Source: Stenotrophomonas sp. NA06056 (GTDB lineage: Bacteria; Pseudomonadota; Gammaproteobacteria; Xanthomonadales; Xanthomonadaceae). From it: a DNA stretch of 64,000 bases. Location of the stretch: assembly GCF_013364355.1 (NCBI RefSeq), contig NZ_CP054931.1, forward strand, positions 4,081,501 through 4,145,500, in the 5' to 3' direction. Both the position numbers and the translations under genes were made by a program. How positions within the stretch are numbered: the stretch's first letter is position 1; each line of letters begins with the position of its first letter. The notes below the pieces were generated by a model that searched no databases, had not been told where the DNA came from, and saw only the letters and a list, made by a program, of their open reading frames with translations. Below are positions 17,259 through 26,821 of this stretch, in pieces.

Positions 17259-17861
17259 CTAGCGGTCAGGTGCCCACTGTTTGAGGAATGCCATCACCCG
17301 TGCGGTCTGCACCGTCTTGCCCTTGTGCATCGCTTCGCTGGGCTGCGGCGCCAGCAGGGTGCCGTCGGCATCGATCACCAGCAGGTGCGGATGCTCACCT
17401 TGCAGCGGCGGGAACTGGCCCAGGAAGGCCGTGTTCGCATTCTCGGCACTGTCGTTGATCTTTACCCAGACGAAGTGGGCATCACGGAAGCGGCGCAGAT
17501 CGCCATCGCCTTCCACGGCTTCATCCAGCGCATGGCAGGGCTCGCAAGCGGCGTTGCCCACTTCCAGGATGATCCGTTTGTTGCCGCGCTGGGCTTCGAC
17601 CTTGGCGGTTTCCAGGTCGGCAGCGGCGTTGCGGGTCGGGTCGAACTGCGCACCGAGCCCTGCAATGGCGGCGATGTCGGCCGCTGCGGGGGTGTTGCCC
17701 GAGGCCACCGGTTCGCTGGGGTCAGCGACCGGTGGCTCGGTGGGGCGGGTATCGAGGGGCTGCGTGGGTTCGGGGGCCGCGGGAGGTTGAGGCTGCGAAC
17801 AAGCGCCGATCAGCGCCGCACACACCACTGCCACCACTGCACCACCGAACGTTGTACGCAT
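17259..17861 (-). CDS. Thioredoxin-fold lipoprotein
   Basis: The 200-residue product has a lipoprotein signal (AVVAVVCAALIGACSQ, lipobox LIGAC) and a Pro/Glu-rich linker. The thioredoxin-like domain contains GNAACEPCHALDEAVE, a CxxC redox motif at about residue 108. It then has FVWVKINDSAENAN and PHLLVIDADGTLL with the expected strand order. It probably reduces or relays electrons to periplasmic thiols; the partner is unknown. The ATG at 17861 is preferred over a GTG two codons upstream because GAGAGG lies at proper distance. It may be co-transcribed with the POT gene, 16 bases away. Confidence 0.8.
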   Translation of the reverse strand: MRTTFGGAVVAVVCAALIGACSQPQPPAAPEPTQPLDTRPTEPPVADPSEPVASGNTPAAADIAAIAGLGAQFDPTRNAAADLETAKVEAQRGNKRIILEVGNAACEPCHALDEAVEGDGDLRRFRDAHFVWVKINDSAENANTAFLGQFPPLQGEHPHLLVIDADGTLLAPQPSEAMHKGKTVQTARVMAFLKQWAPDR

Positions 17862-17877
17862 GCCCACTACCCTCTCA

Positions 17878-19377
<1,500 letters not shown>

Positions 19378-19556
19378 GCGGAATTCCTGGTTCGGTGGAT
19401 GGAGGCACGTCCGATGTGCGGTGAAGCAACGCGCGAGGATCACCGACTTCTGGCGTTCACGTCAAATACACGCCGTTTGAGGCAGGTCGCTACCTGCTCG
19501 CTGAACTTGCATCTGAAACGATCCAGCCAGCCGCGGGCGGCCAAGCTGAATGGGGG

Positions 19557-20432
19557 TCAGGCCAGATCCGGCGGGCCCGCGACCTGCAGCGTGGTGCGTA
19601 CCTGGAACAATTCGGGGAAGAAGGTCAGTTCCAGCGCCTTGGCGAGGAAGCCCACCCCGGACGAGCCGCCGGTGCCGCGCTTGAAGCCGATCACCCGCAT
19701 CACCGTGCGCATGTGTCGGAATCGCCACAGCTGGAAGGCGGTTTCCAGGTCCACCAGGTCCTCGCACAGCGAATACTCGCGCCAGTAGCGGTCGGTGTCC
19801 TGGTAGATGCGTTCGAAGACCGGCTGCAATGCGTCATCGGCCACATGCGGCTGGGTCCAGTCGTGCGCCTCGTACACCGCCGGCACGGCATGGCCGAAGC
19901 GGGCCAGGTACTTCAGGAACTCCTCGTACAGGCTCGGCGCCTCCAGCACGGTGCGCAGCTGCGCCTGCCCGGCCGTGTCGTGCTCGAACACCTGCAGCAT
20001 CTGTGCGTTCTTGTTGCCCAGCAGGAACTCGATGTAGCGGTACTGCAGCGACTGGAAGCCCGAGGACGGGCCCAGCACGTCGCGGAAACCCATGTACTCG
20101 GACGGGGTGAGCGTTTCCAGTACCGACCACTGCTCGGTCAGCTGGCGCAGCACCTGCTTGCTGCGCGCCAGCACCTTGCGGCACTGCCAGACTTCGTCGC
20201 GCTGCAGGAAGCCGATCGCCGCACCCAGCTCGTGGCCCAGCAGCTTCAGCCACAACTCTGAGGTCTGGTGCTGGATGATGAAGAGCATCTCGTCGTGATG
20301 CGGCGGGTTGGACAATGGCTGCTGCGCGCTGAGCAGTTGGTCCAGCCGCAGGTAGCCGCCATAGGTCAGCCGCCCCTGCAGATCGGTGTGGATACCGGCT
20401 TCGAGATCGCGTTGGTTGTTGTCGACGGACAT
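19557..20432 (-). CDS. kynA: Tryptophan 2,3-dioxygenase
   Basis: TDO uses haem and O2 to open the indole ring, giving N-formylkynurenine. The 291-residue product has [40 protein letters not shown] with the distal and substrate-binding residues, [20 protein letters not shown], and [20 protein letters not shown] with the proximal haem histidine and the conserved GTGGS loop. Other kynurenine-pathway genes are not adjacent. It is divergent from the pdh operon across 325 bases. Confidence 0.95.
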   Translation of the reverse strand: MSVDNNQRDLEAGIHTDLQGRLTYGGYLRLDQLLSAQQPLSNPPHHDEMLFIIQHQTSELWLKLLGHELGAAIGFLQRDEVWQCRKVLARSKQVLRQLTEQWSVLETLTPSEYMGFRDVLGPSSGFQSLQYRYIEFLLGNKNAQMLQVFEHDTAGQAQLRTVLEAPSLYEEFLKYLARFGHAVPAVYEAHDWTQPHVADDALQPVFERIYQDTDRYWREYSLCEDLVDLETAFQLWRFRHMRTVMRVIGFKRGTGGSSGVGFLAKALELTFFPELFQVRTTLQVAGPPDLA

Positions 20433-20757
20433 GGGCGGGACCAGATCGGGGGCGGCAAGGGTAGCGCGTTGCTGCCGTGCTGGCAGCCGCGGTGACCGTA
20501 CCGGGGCGTGCGGTGGGGCTGTGGAACGGCCGTTGCGCGTGGAACCGTTTGCGCCGTTCTACTGGCGCTCAGCACTGGGCGGTTTGTGATGCTTTGCAGC
20601 AATGGCTGAATACGTTGAAGTTATTGGCATCATGCACCTGGAAGGGGGTACAAAGGCCGGTCGGCCGTGCTGCGCCGCAGGACGGCTTTTTCGTACGCAT
20701 TCCTTAACATGGCGATTCATATCATTTGTAACTTCTCTGTCGAAGGTGCAGTACGCA
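20433..20757. other. Divergent intergenic region between kynA and pdhA
   Basis: No gene is supported in these 325 bases. The right part is AT-rich (TTAACATGGCGATTCATATC from 20704), the likely promoter zone of the dehydrogenase operon; I cannot fix -35/-10 boxes with proper spacing. Confidence 0.45.
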
Positions 20758-21840
20758 ATGACGGTTGCCGCTGAGTTCAAGATCGAATACCTGCAGTATC
20801 TGGACACGGACGGCACGCTCGTCCGCGATGATCTGCCCGAAGCCCTGCGCGACCCGCGCGCGTTGCTGCCGATGTTCAAGCAGATGCTGTTCGTGCGCGT
20901 GTTCGACGGCAAGTCGATCGCGCTGCAGCGCACCGGCAAGCTGGGCACCTACGCCGCCTGCCTCGGCCACGAAGCCGCGCATGTGGGCATCGGCGCATCG
21001 ATGCAGAAGGACGACGTGTTCGCACCGTCCTACCGCGAGTACGGCGCCATGTTCATGCGTGGCGTGCGCCCGCACGACGTACTGATGTACTGGGGCGGCG
21101 ATGAGCGCGGCAACGACTATGGCGGCAATGCGGCCAAGGACTTCCCGTTCTGCGTGCCGATTTCCACCCAGTGCCTGCACGCCGCAGGCGCCGCGCTGAA
21201 GTTCAAGCTCAACAAGGAACAGCAGATCGCCGTGGCCGTGTGTGGCGATGGCGGCAGCTCCAAGACCGACTTCTACGCTGCGCTGAATTCGGCAGGTGCC
21301 TACAAGCTGCCGCTGATCCTGTGCATCGTCAACAACGGCTGGGCCATCTCGGTCCCGCGTTCGGCACAGACCGGTGCCGAGACGCTGGCACAGAAGGGCC
21401 TGGCCGGCGGCCTGCACTGCCTGCAGGTGGACGGCAACGATCTGATCGCGGTGATGGCCGCCATGCTGCAGGCGCGCGAACGTGCGCTGGCCGGCGACGG
21501 TGGCACCGTGCTGGAACTGATGACCTATCGCCTGTCCGATCACACCACCGCCGACGACGCACGCCGCTACCGCGACGACGCCGAAGTGAAGGATGCCTGG
21601 CAGCGTGAGCCGATGCTGCGCCTGCGCAAGTACCTGACCAACGCCGGTGTGTGGAGCGAGGAAGAAGAAGCCGCCTGGACCGCCGAGTGCGGCAAGCGCG
21701 TGGACGAGGAAGTGAACCTCTACCTCAACACGCCGGTGCAGCCGGTCGAGGCGATGTTCGATTTCCTCTATGCCGACCCGCCGCAGGACCTGCTGGCACA
21801 GCGCGCCCAGGCGATCGCCCTGGAGCAGCGTCATGGATGA
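20758..21840 (+). CDS. pdhA: 2-oxoacid (pyruvate) dehydrogenase E1 component, alpha subunit
   Basis: This is the ThDP-dependent decarboxylase alpha chain of an alpha2beta2 E1. The 360-residue product contains GHEAAHVGIGASMQKDDVFA, YREYGAMFMRG and the ThDP-binding stretch from CGDGGSSKTDF to IVNNGWAISVP (GDG...NN). It also has SDHTTADDARRYRD. I chose ATG 20758 (MTVAAEFKIEYLQYL); the frame upstream runs through the promoter region. Xanthomonad genomes label this operon pyruvate dehydrogenase; a branched-chain oxoacid substrate is possible and sequence alone does not decide. E1beta follows. Confidence 0.88.
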   Translation: MTVAAEFKIEYLQYLDTDGTLVRDDLPEALRDPRALLPMFKQMLFVRVFDGKSIALQRTGKLGTYAACLGHEAAHVGIGASMQKDDVFAPSYREYGAMFMRGVRPHDVLMYWGGDERGNDYGGNAAKDFPFCVPISTQCLHAAGAALKFKLNKEQQIAVAVCGDGGSSKTDFYAALNSAGAYKLPLILCIVNNGWAISVPRSAQTGAETLAQKGLAGGLHCLQVDGNDLIAVMAAMLQARERALAGDGGTVLELMTYRLSDHTTADDARRYRDDAEVKDAWQREPMLRLRKYLTNAGVWSEEEEAAWTAECGKRVDEEVNLYLNTPVQPVEAMFDFLYADPPQDLLAQRAQAIALEQRHG

Positions 21841-21913
21841 GATCAAGAACGGCGCGTCCAGCGCGCACACCAACGCCGCCGACAGCGCTGCCGTCGCGCG
21901 CGGAGAACAGAAC

Positions 21914-22900
21914 ATGACCGATACCCCGATCACCCTCATCGAAGCCATCACCCAGGCGCTGGCCTGGGAGCTGGAGCACGACAAGTCGGTGCTGGTGCTG
22001 GGCGAAGACGTGGGCGTCAACGGCGGCGTGTTCCGCGCCACCGCAGGCCTGCAGCAGCGCTTCGGCGCCGACCGCATCCTCGACACCCCGCTGGATGAAA
22101 CCACCATCGCCGGCCTCACCATCGGCCTGGCCGCACAGGGCATGAAGCCGGTGGCAGAAGCCCAGTTCGACGGCTTCATGTACCCGATGGTCGACCACAT
22201 CATCTGCCACGCTGCGCGCCTGCGTTACCGCACCCGTGGCCGCCTGCACTGCCCGATGGTGCTGCGCGTGCCGTGGGGTGGTGGCATCCGCGCACCGGAA
22301 CACCACAGCGAAGCCAACGAAGCGATCTTCACCAACGTGCCGGGCCTGCGCGTGGTGCTGCCGTCTTCGCCGCAGCGCGCCTATGGCCTGCTGCTGGCCG
22401 CGATCCGCGAACCGGATCCGGTGATCTACATGGAGCCCAAGCGCATCTATCGCCAGTACAAGGAAGTGGTCGTCAACGACGGCGAGGCCTTGCCGCTGGA
22501 CGTGTGCTTCGTGCTGCGCGATGGCACCGATGTGACCCTGGTGACCTGGGGCGCGCAGGTGAAGGAAGCGCTGGAAGCGGCCGACAAGCTGGCCGGCGAA
22601 GGCATCAGTGCCGAAGTCATCGACGTGGCCACGCTGCGTCCGCTGGACTTCGCCACCATCGCCGAGTCGGTGGCCAAGACCGGCCGCTGCGTGATCGTGC
22701 AGGAGGCCCCGAAGACCGCGGGCTTCGGCGCGGAAATCGCCGCACGCCTGGCCGAGGAATCGATCTACGACCTGCTGGCCCCGGTCGAGCGCGTTACCGG
22801 TTACGACACCCACATTCCGCTGTTCCGCCTGGAGATGAAGTATCTGCCGAGCGTGGAGCGGATCGTGGCGGCGGCCAAGCGCGCGGTGGCGGCAGGCTGA
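21914..22900 (+). CDS. pdhB: 2-oxoacid (pyruvate) dehydrogenase E1 component, beta subunit
   Basis: The 328-residue transketolase-like beta chain reads MTDTPITLIEAITQALAWEL and has VLVLGEDVGVNGGVFRATAG, LDETTIAGLTIGLAAQGMKP, EAQFDGFMYPMVDHIICHAA and the C-terminal EIAARLAEESIYDLLAPVER. It completes the E1 heterotetramer. ATG 21914 has GGAG at 10 bases; an in-frame ATG at 21833 overlapping the pdhA stop would add 27 low-complexity residues and cannot be excluded. Confidence 0.88.
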   Translation: MTDTPITLIEAITQALAWELEHDKSVLVLGEDVGVNGGVFRATAGLQQRFGADRILDTPLDETTIAGLTIGLAAQGMKPVAEAQFDGFMYPMVDHIICHAARLRYRTRGRLHCPMVLRVPWGGGIRAPEHHSEANEAIFTNVPGLRVVLPSSPQRAYGLLLAAIREPDPVIYMEPKRIYRQYKEVVVNDGEALPLDVCFVLRDGTDVTLVTWGAQVKEALEAADKLAGEGISAEVIDVATLRPLDFATIAESVAKTGRCVIVQEAPKTAGFGAEIAARLAEESIYDLLAPVERVTGYDTHIPLFRLEMKYLPSVERIVAAAKRAVAAG

Positions 22901-22901
22901 C

Positions 22902-23255
22902 ATGCGGGCCCGCCTTCTCGGGGCTTACCGCAGCCAGTATCCCAACCCGCTCCGGTTCCGCACCGGCCAGATCGTCGAAGTAGGTGTACGTGACGAGGAA
23001 TGGCCGGCGTTTGCCTGGGTGCGCACCAGTGATGGGCGCGCCGGCTGGGCACCGGTAGCGTGGTTGCAGCTGTTGGACGATGGTCGCGCAGAAGCCCTGC
23101 GCGACTATGACGCCCGCGAGCTGGATGTGGAGAACGGCGAGATGGTCAAGCTTCATCACGAACACGGCGGGTGGTGGTGGTCCGAGCGCGCCAATGGCGC
23201 GACGGGCTGGTTGCCTGCCCGCGAACTGGAACTGCTGGAAGAGAACTGCAAATGA
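22902..23255 (+). CDS. Double SH3-domain protein within the dehydrogenase operon
   Basis: The 117-residue product has two SH3-like barrels in tandem: residues 1-55 (LRFRTGQIVEVGVRDEEWPA, TSDGRAGWAPVAWL) and 60-113 (ALRDYDARELDVENGEMVKL, GGWWWSERANGATGWLPARE). The second is close to the eukaryotic SH3 consensus (ALYDY, WW, G-W-x-P). It starts one base after the E1beta stop and its stop overlaps the E2 start by four bases, so it is translated with the complex. A scaffold role is inferred; no signal peptide is present. Confidence 0.8.
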   Translation: MRARLLGAYRSQYPNPLRFRTGQIVEVGVRDEEWPAFAWVRTSDGRAGWAPVAWLQLLDDGRAEALRDYDARELDVENGEMVKLHHEHGGWWWSERANGATGWLPARELELLEENCK

Positions 23256-24646
23256 GCCAGACCAAGAACTTCAACCTGCCCGACCTGGGCGAAGGCCTGC
23301 CGGACGCGACCATCGTCGAGTGGTTCGTCAAGGAAGGCGATGTGATCAAGCTGGACGAGCCGCTGGTCTCGATGGAGACCGCCAAGGCCGTTGTCGAAGT
23401 GCCCTCGCCGTTCTCCGGCACGGTGCTGAAGCTGTCCGGCGCTGCCGGCGACATCATCCCGACCGGCGCGGTGCTGGCCAGCTTCGCGCTGGACCCGAAC
23501 CTGCCGCAGCGCGCTGACGGCCAGGACACCGGCCACAGCCACGGCCATGCCGCGCCGGCAGCACCTGCCGCACCGACACCGCCGCCGCTGCCGACCGCAG
23601 CCGCCCCGGTAGCTGCTGAAGAAGCCAAGCCGGCCGCCGCCGAGCGTGATGACGCCGGCACCGTGGTTGGCGCGATGCAGAGCTCCAACGCGGTGCATGC
23701 CGAACAGGCGCTGGCCGTTGGCGGCGTCAAGGCCGTACCGGCCGTGCGTGCCACCGCGCGCAAGCTGGGCGTGGACCTGAGCCGCGTGCGTGCCACCGGC
23801 ACCGATGGCGCGGTGACCATGGCCGACGTCAAGCAGGCTGCCGCCGATGGCAGCGCGAAGATCGGCGCCACCCCGGCACCGGTTGCCGCCGCCGCGTATG
23901 CCGCGCCGGCCCCGGCGCAGGTGTCTGCCCCGGTGCAGAGCGAAGCGCGTACCCCGCTGTCCGCCGCCGGCAAGCCGATGCGCACCCAGCCGCCGGGCGT
24001 GGTCGCCAAGGGCCAGCCGGAACCGCTGAAGGGCGTGCGCCGCAACATGGCCCGCGTCATGGCCGATGCGCACAGCAAGGTCGTGCCGACCACGCTGAAC
24101 GACGACGCCGACATCCACGCCTGGCTGCCGGGCAACGACGTTACCGCGCGCCTGGTGCGCTCGATCGTGGTCGCCGCGCAGAAGGTGCCGGCGATGAACG
24201 CCTGGTTCGACGGTGAAGCGCTGACCCGCACCCTGCACGCGCAGGTGGACATCGGCATCGCCGTGGACACCGACGACGGCCTGTTCGTGCCGGCGCTGCG
24301 CAATGCCGACATGCTGGACGCACGCGGCATCCGCGAAGGCGTGAACCGTCTGCGCGAGCAGGTGGAAGCGCGTTCGATCGCCGCTTCGGAACTGAGCGGC
24401 TACACCATCTCGCTGTCCAACTTCGGCATGTTCGCCGGCCGCTACGCGACCCCGGTCGTGGTGCCGCCGTGCGTGGCCATCGTCGGTGCCGGTCGTGCCC
24501 GCCACCAGATGACCCCGGTGATGGGCGGCGTGGAAGCGCACAAGGTGATCCCGCTGTCGGTAACGTTCGACCACCGCGCTGCCACGGGCGGTGAAGCAGC
24601 ACGCTTCCTGCGCGCGATGATGGACGACCTGGCACTGGCCAGCTGA
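23252..24646 (+). CDS. pdhC: Dihydrolipoamide acyltransferase, E2 component
   Basis: The 464-residue E2 has one lipoyl domain (residues 5-80, lipoyl lysine 45 in METAKAVVEVPSP), an Ala/Pro linker, a peripheral subunit-binding domain (VPAVRATARKLGVDLSRVRA then TGTDGAVTMADV), a second linker, and the catalytic domain from about residue 250 (LKGVRRNMARVMADAHSKVV, TVDIGIAVDTDDGLFVPALR-like stretch). The catalytic motif reads TFDHRAATGGEAARF: the usual DHRxxDG has threonine in place of aspartate. Its start overlaps the SH3 gene stop. No E3 gene is in the window. A strong terminator follows. Confidence 0.88.
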   Translation: MSQTKNFNLPDLGEGLPDATIVEWFVKEGDVIKLDEPLVSMETAKAVVEVPSPFSGTVLKLSGAAGDIIPTGAVLASFALDPNLPQRADGQDTGHSHGHAAPAAPAAPTPPPLPTAAAPVAAEEAKPAAAERDDAGTVVGAMQSSNAVHAEQALAVGGVKAVPAVRATARKLGVDLSRVRATGTDGAVTMADVKQAAADGSAKIGATPAPVAAAAYAAPAPAQVSAPVQSEARTPLSAAGKPMRTQPPGVVAKGQPEPLKGVRRNMARVMADAHSKVVPTTLNDDADIHAWLPGNDVTARLVRSIVVAAQKVPAMNAWFDGEALTRTLHAQVDIGIAVDTDDGLFVPALRNADMLDARGIREGVNRLREQVEARSIAASELSGYTISLSNFGMFAGRYATPVVVPPCVAIVGAGRARHQMTPVMGGVEAHKVIPLSVTFDHRAATGGEAARFLRAMMDDLALAS

Positions 24647-24663
24647 TCGACGACCTGATCGGT

Positions 24664-24686
24664 GGGTGCCAACCGTTGGTTGGCAC
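24664..24686. repeat. SMAG-like palindrome
   Basis: GGTGCCAACCGTTGGTTGGCAC-type palindrome lying between the E2 stop and the terminator; similar units recur near 45917. Confidence 0.6.
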
Positions 24687-24696
24687 ATGAATAGAA

Positions 24697-24724
24697 AACG
24701 CCGGGCACTGCCCGGCGTTTTTTT
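24697..24724 (+). terminator. Rho-independent terminator of the dehydrogenase operon
   Basis: AACGCCGGGCA-CT-GCCCGGCGTT hairpin followed by an uninterrupted run of T, 50 bases after the E2 stop. Confidence 0.92.
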
Positions 24725-24728
24725 GCCC

Positions 24729-24753
24729 GCATCCACGCATGGCGTGGATCTAC
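24729..24753 (-). repeat. SMAG repeat
   Basis: Inverted copy with GCATCCACGCATGGCGTGG ending in CTAC, directly after the terminator. Confidence 0.8.
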
Positions 24754-24763
24754 TTCACGCGGA

Positions 24764-25150
24764 TCAATCGCGCGCCACCAAACCCTCGGCGCGGCTGTAG
24801 ACACGCAGGCGGTGGCCATCGGGATCGACGCCGACGAAGGTGTGGCCAAACTCCAGCGTCACCGGTGCCTGGGTGATCTGCACGCCCAGCGAGCGCCATG
24901 CATCGTGCAACTGCTGCACTTCATCAGGATTGGCGACCACCATCGCCAGCTCGGCGGCGCCTGCCTCCGCGCTCACCGGCGGCTGCACGCCGTCGCGCTG
25001 CCACAGGCCCAGTGCGACGCCATCGCCGAGCAGGAACAGGGCGAAGCCGGGTGACTGCTCGACCGGCGCTTTGCCGAGGATGTCGCTGTAGAACGTGGCG
25101 CTGGTGGCGACGTCGCGCACGTACTGCAACAGCGTGCTGGGCTTGAACAT
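24764..25150 (-). CDS. VOC-fold (glyoxalase/bleomycin-resistance-like) protein
   Basis: The 128-residue protein has a single VOC domain with two beta-alpha-beta-beta-beta units: LLQYVRDVATSATFYSDILG at the start and AELAMVVANPDEVQQLHDAW to FVGVDPDGHRLRVYSRAEGL at the end. The usual first metal ligand after the opening strand is not a histidine here (VRDV), so metal binding is uncertain. The substrate is unknown. It is a single gene, convergent with the dehydrogenase operon. Confidence 0.8.
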   Translation of the reverse strand: MFKPSTLLQYVRDVATSATFYSDILGKAPVEQSPGFALFLLGDGVALGLWQRDGVQPPVSAEAGAAELAMVVANPDEVQQLHDAWRSLGVQITQAPVTLEFGHTFVGVDPDGHRLRVYSRAEGLVARD

Positions 25151-25242
25151 GGGGAACCTCCGTTGTTGGGAGCGCCCATCATTGCCCTGCCCTGCTGACA
25201 GTTCCTGTCAGCAGCATCGAGCCTGCTCACGCCCTGGCTCTG

Positions 25243-25360
25243 GTAGATGTCGAGCTTGCTCGACTGCTCTCCGCGAAGATCAGAAGCAGTCGAGCAAGCT
25301 CGACATCTACCGAGAGCGGAGAGCAAAGAGCAAAAGCAGTCGAGCAAGCTCGACCTCTAC
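25243..25360. repeat. Three GTAG-headed palindromes of the TCGAGC type
   Basis: One forward copy (GTAGATGTCGAGCTTGCTCG, 25243-25264) and two inverted copies (25289-25310, 25339-25360, each ending in CTAC). The last two are separated by a short imperfect direct repeat, so they look like a local duplication. Confidence 0.8.
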
Positions 25361-25373
25361 CAAAGGCGCTACG

Positions 25374-26081
25374 TCACGAGCGATCCAGCCAATCCGGGGC
25401 GATGCCCTGCGCCTTCTGCCAGCGCCGTAGCAAGGTGGCGCGCGGCACAAGATAGTGATCCGGCAGTGCGCGCACTTGGCGGATACGGTCCAGGCGGAAA
25501 TGGCGGAAATCCTCGCGGCCCTCGCACCACGCAGCCAGCATCGGCACTTCATCGAAGTACCCCAGTGCGAACGGCCAGACCACGCGCTCGCTGCGCCGCC
25601 CCTGCGCATCTTCATAGGCGAACTGCAGCCGCTGCTGCGTGCCCACCGCTTCGCGCACGGCCTGCAGGCGCGCCGGTGGCACCGTTGCCGCCGTACGCGA
25701 CGGGCCCACGCGCAGGCCGCTGTCACGCAGTGCTTCACGTCGCGCCGCAGGCAGCACATGGGCGATGCGCGCCAACGCATCGCGTGCGGCCTCGGCCAAC
25801 GCCGGTTCGGTACGCGCCGCCACCCAGCGCAGGCCCAGCACCAGCGCGTCGATCTCGGCCGGTGGCAACGTCAACGGCGGCAGCACGTCGCCCGGTTCCA
25901 ACTGATAGCCGACACCGGCTTCCCCGCGCAGGTCGGCGCCCTGCTCGCGCAGTGTTTCGATGTCGCGGTACAGCGTACGCAGGCTGATGCCCAGCTCATC
26001 GGCCAGTGCCTGCCCGACCACTGCCCGGCGGTGGCGGCGCAGCACCTGCAGCAACTGGGTCAGGCGCAGCGCACGCGACAT
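25374..26081 (-). CDS. YafY-type WYL-domain transcriptional regulator
   Basis: The 235-residue protein has an N-terminal HTH_11 winged helix (RLTQLLQVLRRHRRAVVGQA, ELGISLRTLYRDIETLREQG) and a WYL domain from about residue 125 (RLQFAYEDAQGRRSERVVWP, DFRHFRLDRIRQV). Such proteins sense nucleotides or other ligands and often control neighbours. It starts inside the stop of the upstream NAD(P)-binding gene (ATGA overlap), so the two are co-expressed. The ATG at 26081 is chosen because upstream codons only duplicate that gene in another frame. Confidence 0.88.
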   Translation of the reverse strand: MSRALRLTQLLQVLRRHRRAVVGQALADELGISLRTLYRDIETLREQGADLRGEAGVGYQLEPGDVLPPLTLPPAEIDALVLGLRWVAARTEPALAEAARDALARIAHVLPAARREALRDSGLRVGPSRTAATVPPARLQAVREAVGTQQRLQFAYEDAQGRRSERVVWPFALGYFDEVPMLAAWCEGREDFRHFRLDRIRQVRALPDHYLVPRATLLRRWQKAQGIAPDWLDRS

Positions 26082-26716
26082 CAGTCCACCAGGTCTTTCG
26101 AGGCCACCACGTGCTCGCCCGGCGCTGGCGCCAGTGCCGCGTTCACCAGCGCCCGCGCGATATGCGTAGCAGGGTTGATACGCCACGCACGCGGCAGCAC
26201 CGGCCGCAGCGCGCCCAGCACCTGCAGAGCGAGCTGTTCACCGCGACGCGCCTGTGGGCGGTGGCCGCCGATCAGGCCCGGCCGGACCAGGGTCAGTGAA
26301 GCGAAGCCCAGCGCACGCAGATCGCGCTCCAGTTCGCCCTTTACCCGGCTGTAGAAGATGGACGAACCCGGATTGGCCCCCGCCGCCGAATTCAGTACGA
26401 AGGCACGGGCGCCCTGAGTCCTGGCCAGGCGGGCGAAGGCGAGTGGGTAGTCGTGGTCGATCCGGTAGAAAGCCTCGCGGCTTCCCGCCTGGGCCATGGT
26501 GCTGCCCAACGCGCACACCACCGCATCCACCGGTGCCCAGCCCGGCGCATCCGGCAGCTGATCGAAGTCCAGCACCGGCGCATGCAGTTTCGGGTCGCGC
26601 AGGGCCAGCGGCCGCCGGGTCGGTGCCACCACAGCGCGACAGCGCGGGTCGTCCAGCAGCATCGGCAGGGCCAGCCCACCCACCAGCCCCGTCGCCCCCA
26701 GCAGCATCACACGCAT
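26081..26716 (-). CDS. Atypical SDR, TIP30-like NAD(P)H-binding protein
   Basis: The 211-residue Rossmann protein begins MRVMLLGATGLVGGLALPML (GxxGxxG cofactor loop). It continues with VDAVVCALGSTMAQAGSREA, FVLNSAAGANPGSSIFYSRV and the YxxxK pair (YSRVKGELERDL), matching the SDR_a5/TIP30 group. The start at 26716 has GGAGG five bases upstream; a GTG four codons earlier is a poorer choice. Substrate unknown. It is coupled to the WYL regulator downstream. Confidence 0.82.
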   Translation of the reverse strand: MRVMLLGATGLVGGLALPMLLDDPRCRAVVAPTRRPLALRDPKLHAPVLDFDQLPDAPGWAPVDAVVCALGSTMAQAGSREAFYRIDHDYPLAFARLARTQGARAFVLNSAAGANPGSSIFYSRVKGELERDLRALGFASLTLVRPGLIGGHRPQARRGEQLALQVLGALRPVLPRAWRINPATHIARALVNAALAPAPGEHVVASKDLVD

Positions 26717-26821
26717 ACCCACCTCCACTGCGGCATCCTGTCGCCCATCCTATCGGTTCAAGCCATCGCCGGTTGCGCCGATATGCTGTGACCAGTCCCC
26801 TGCCACCCCAGGATTTGCTCC

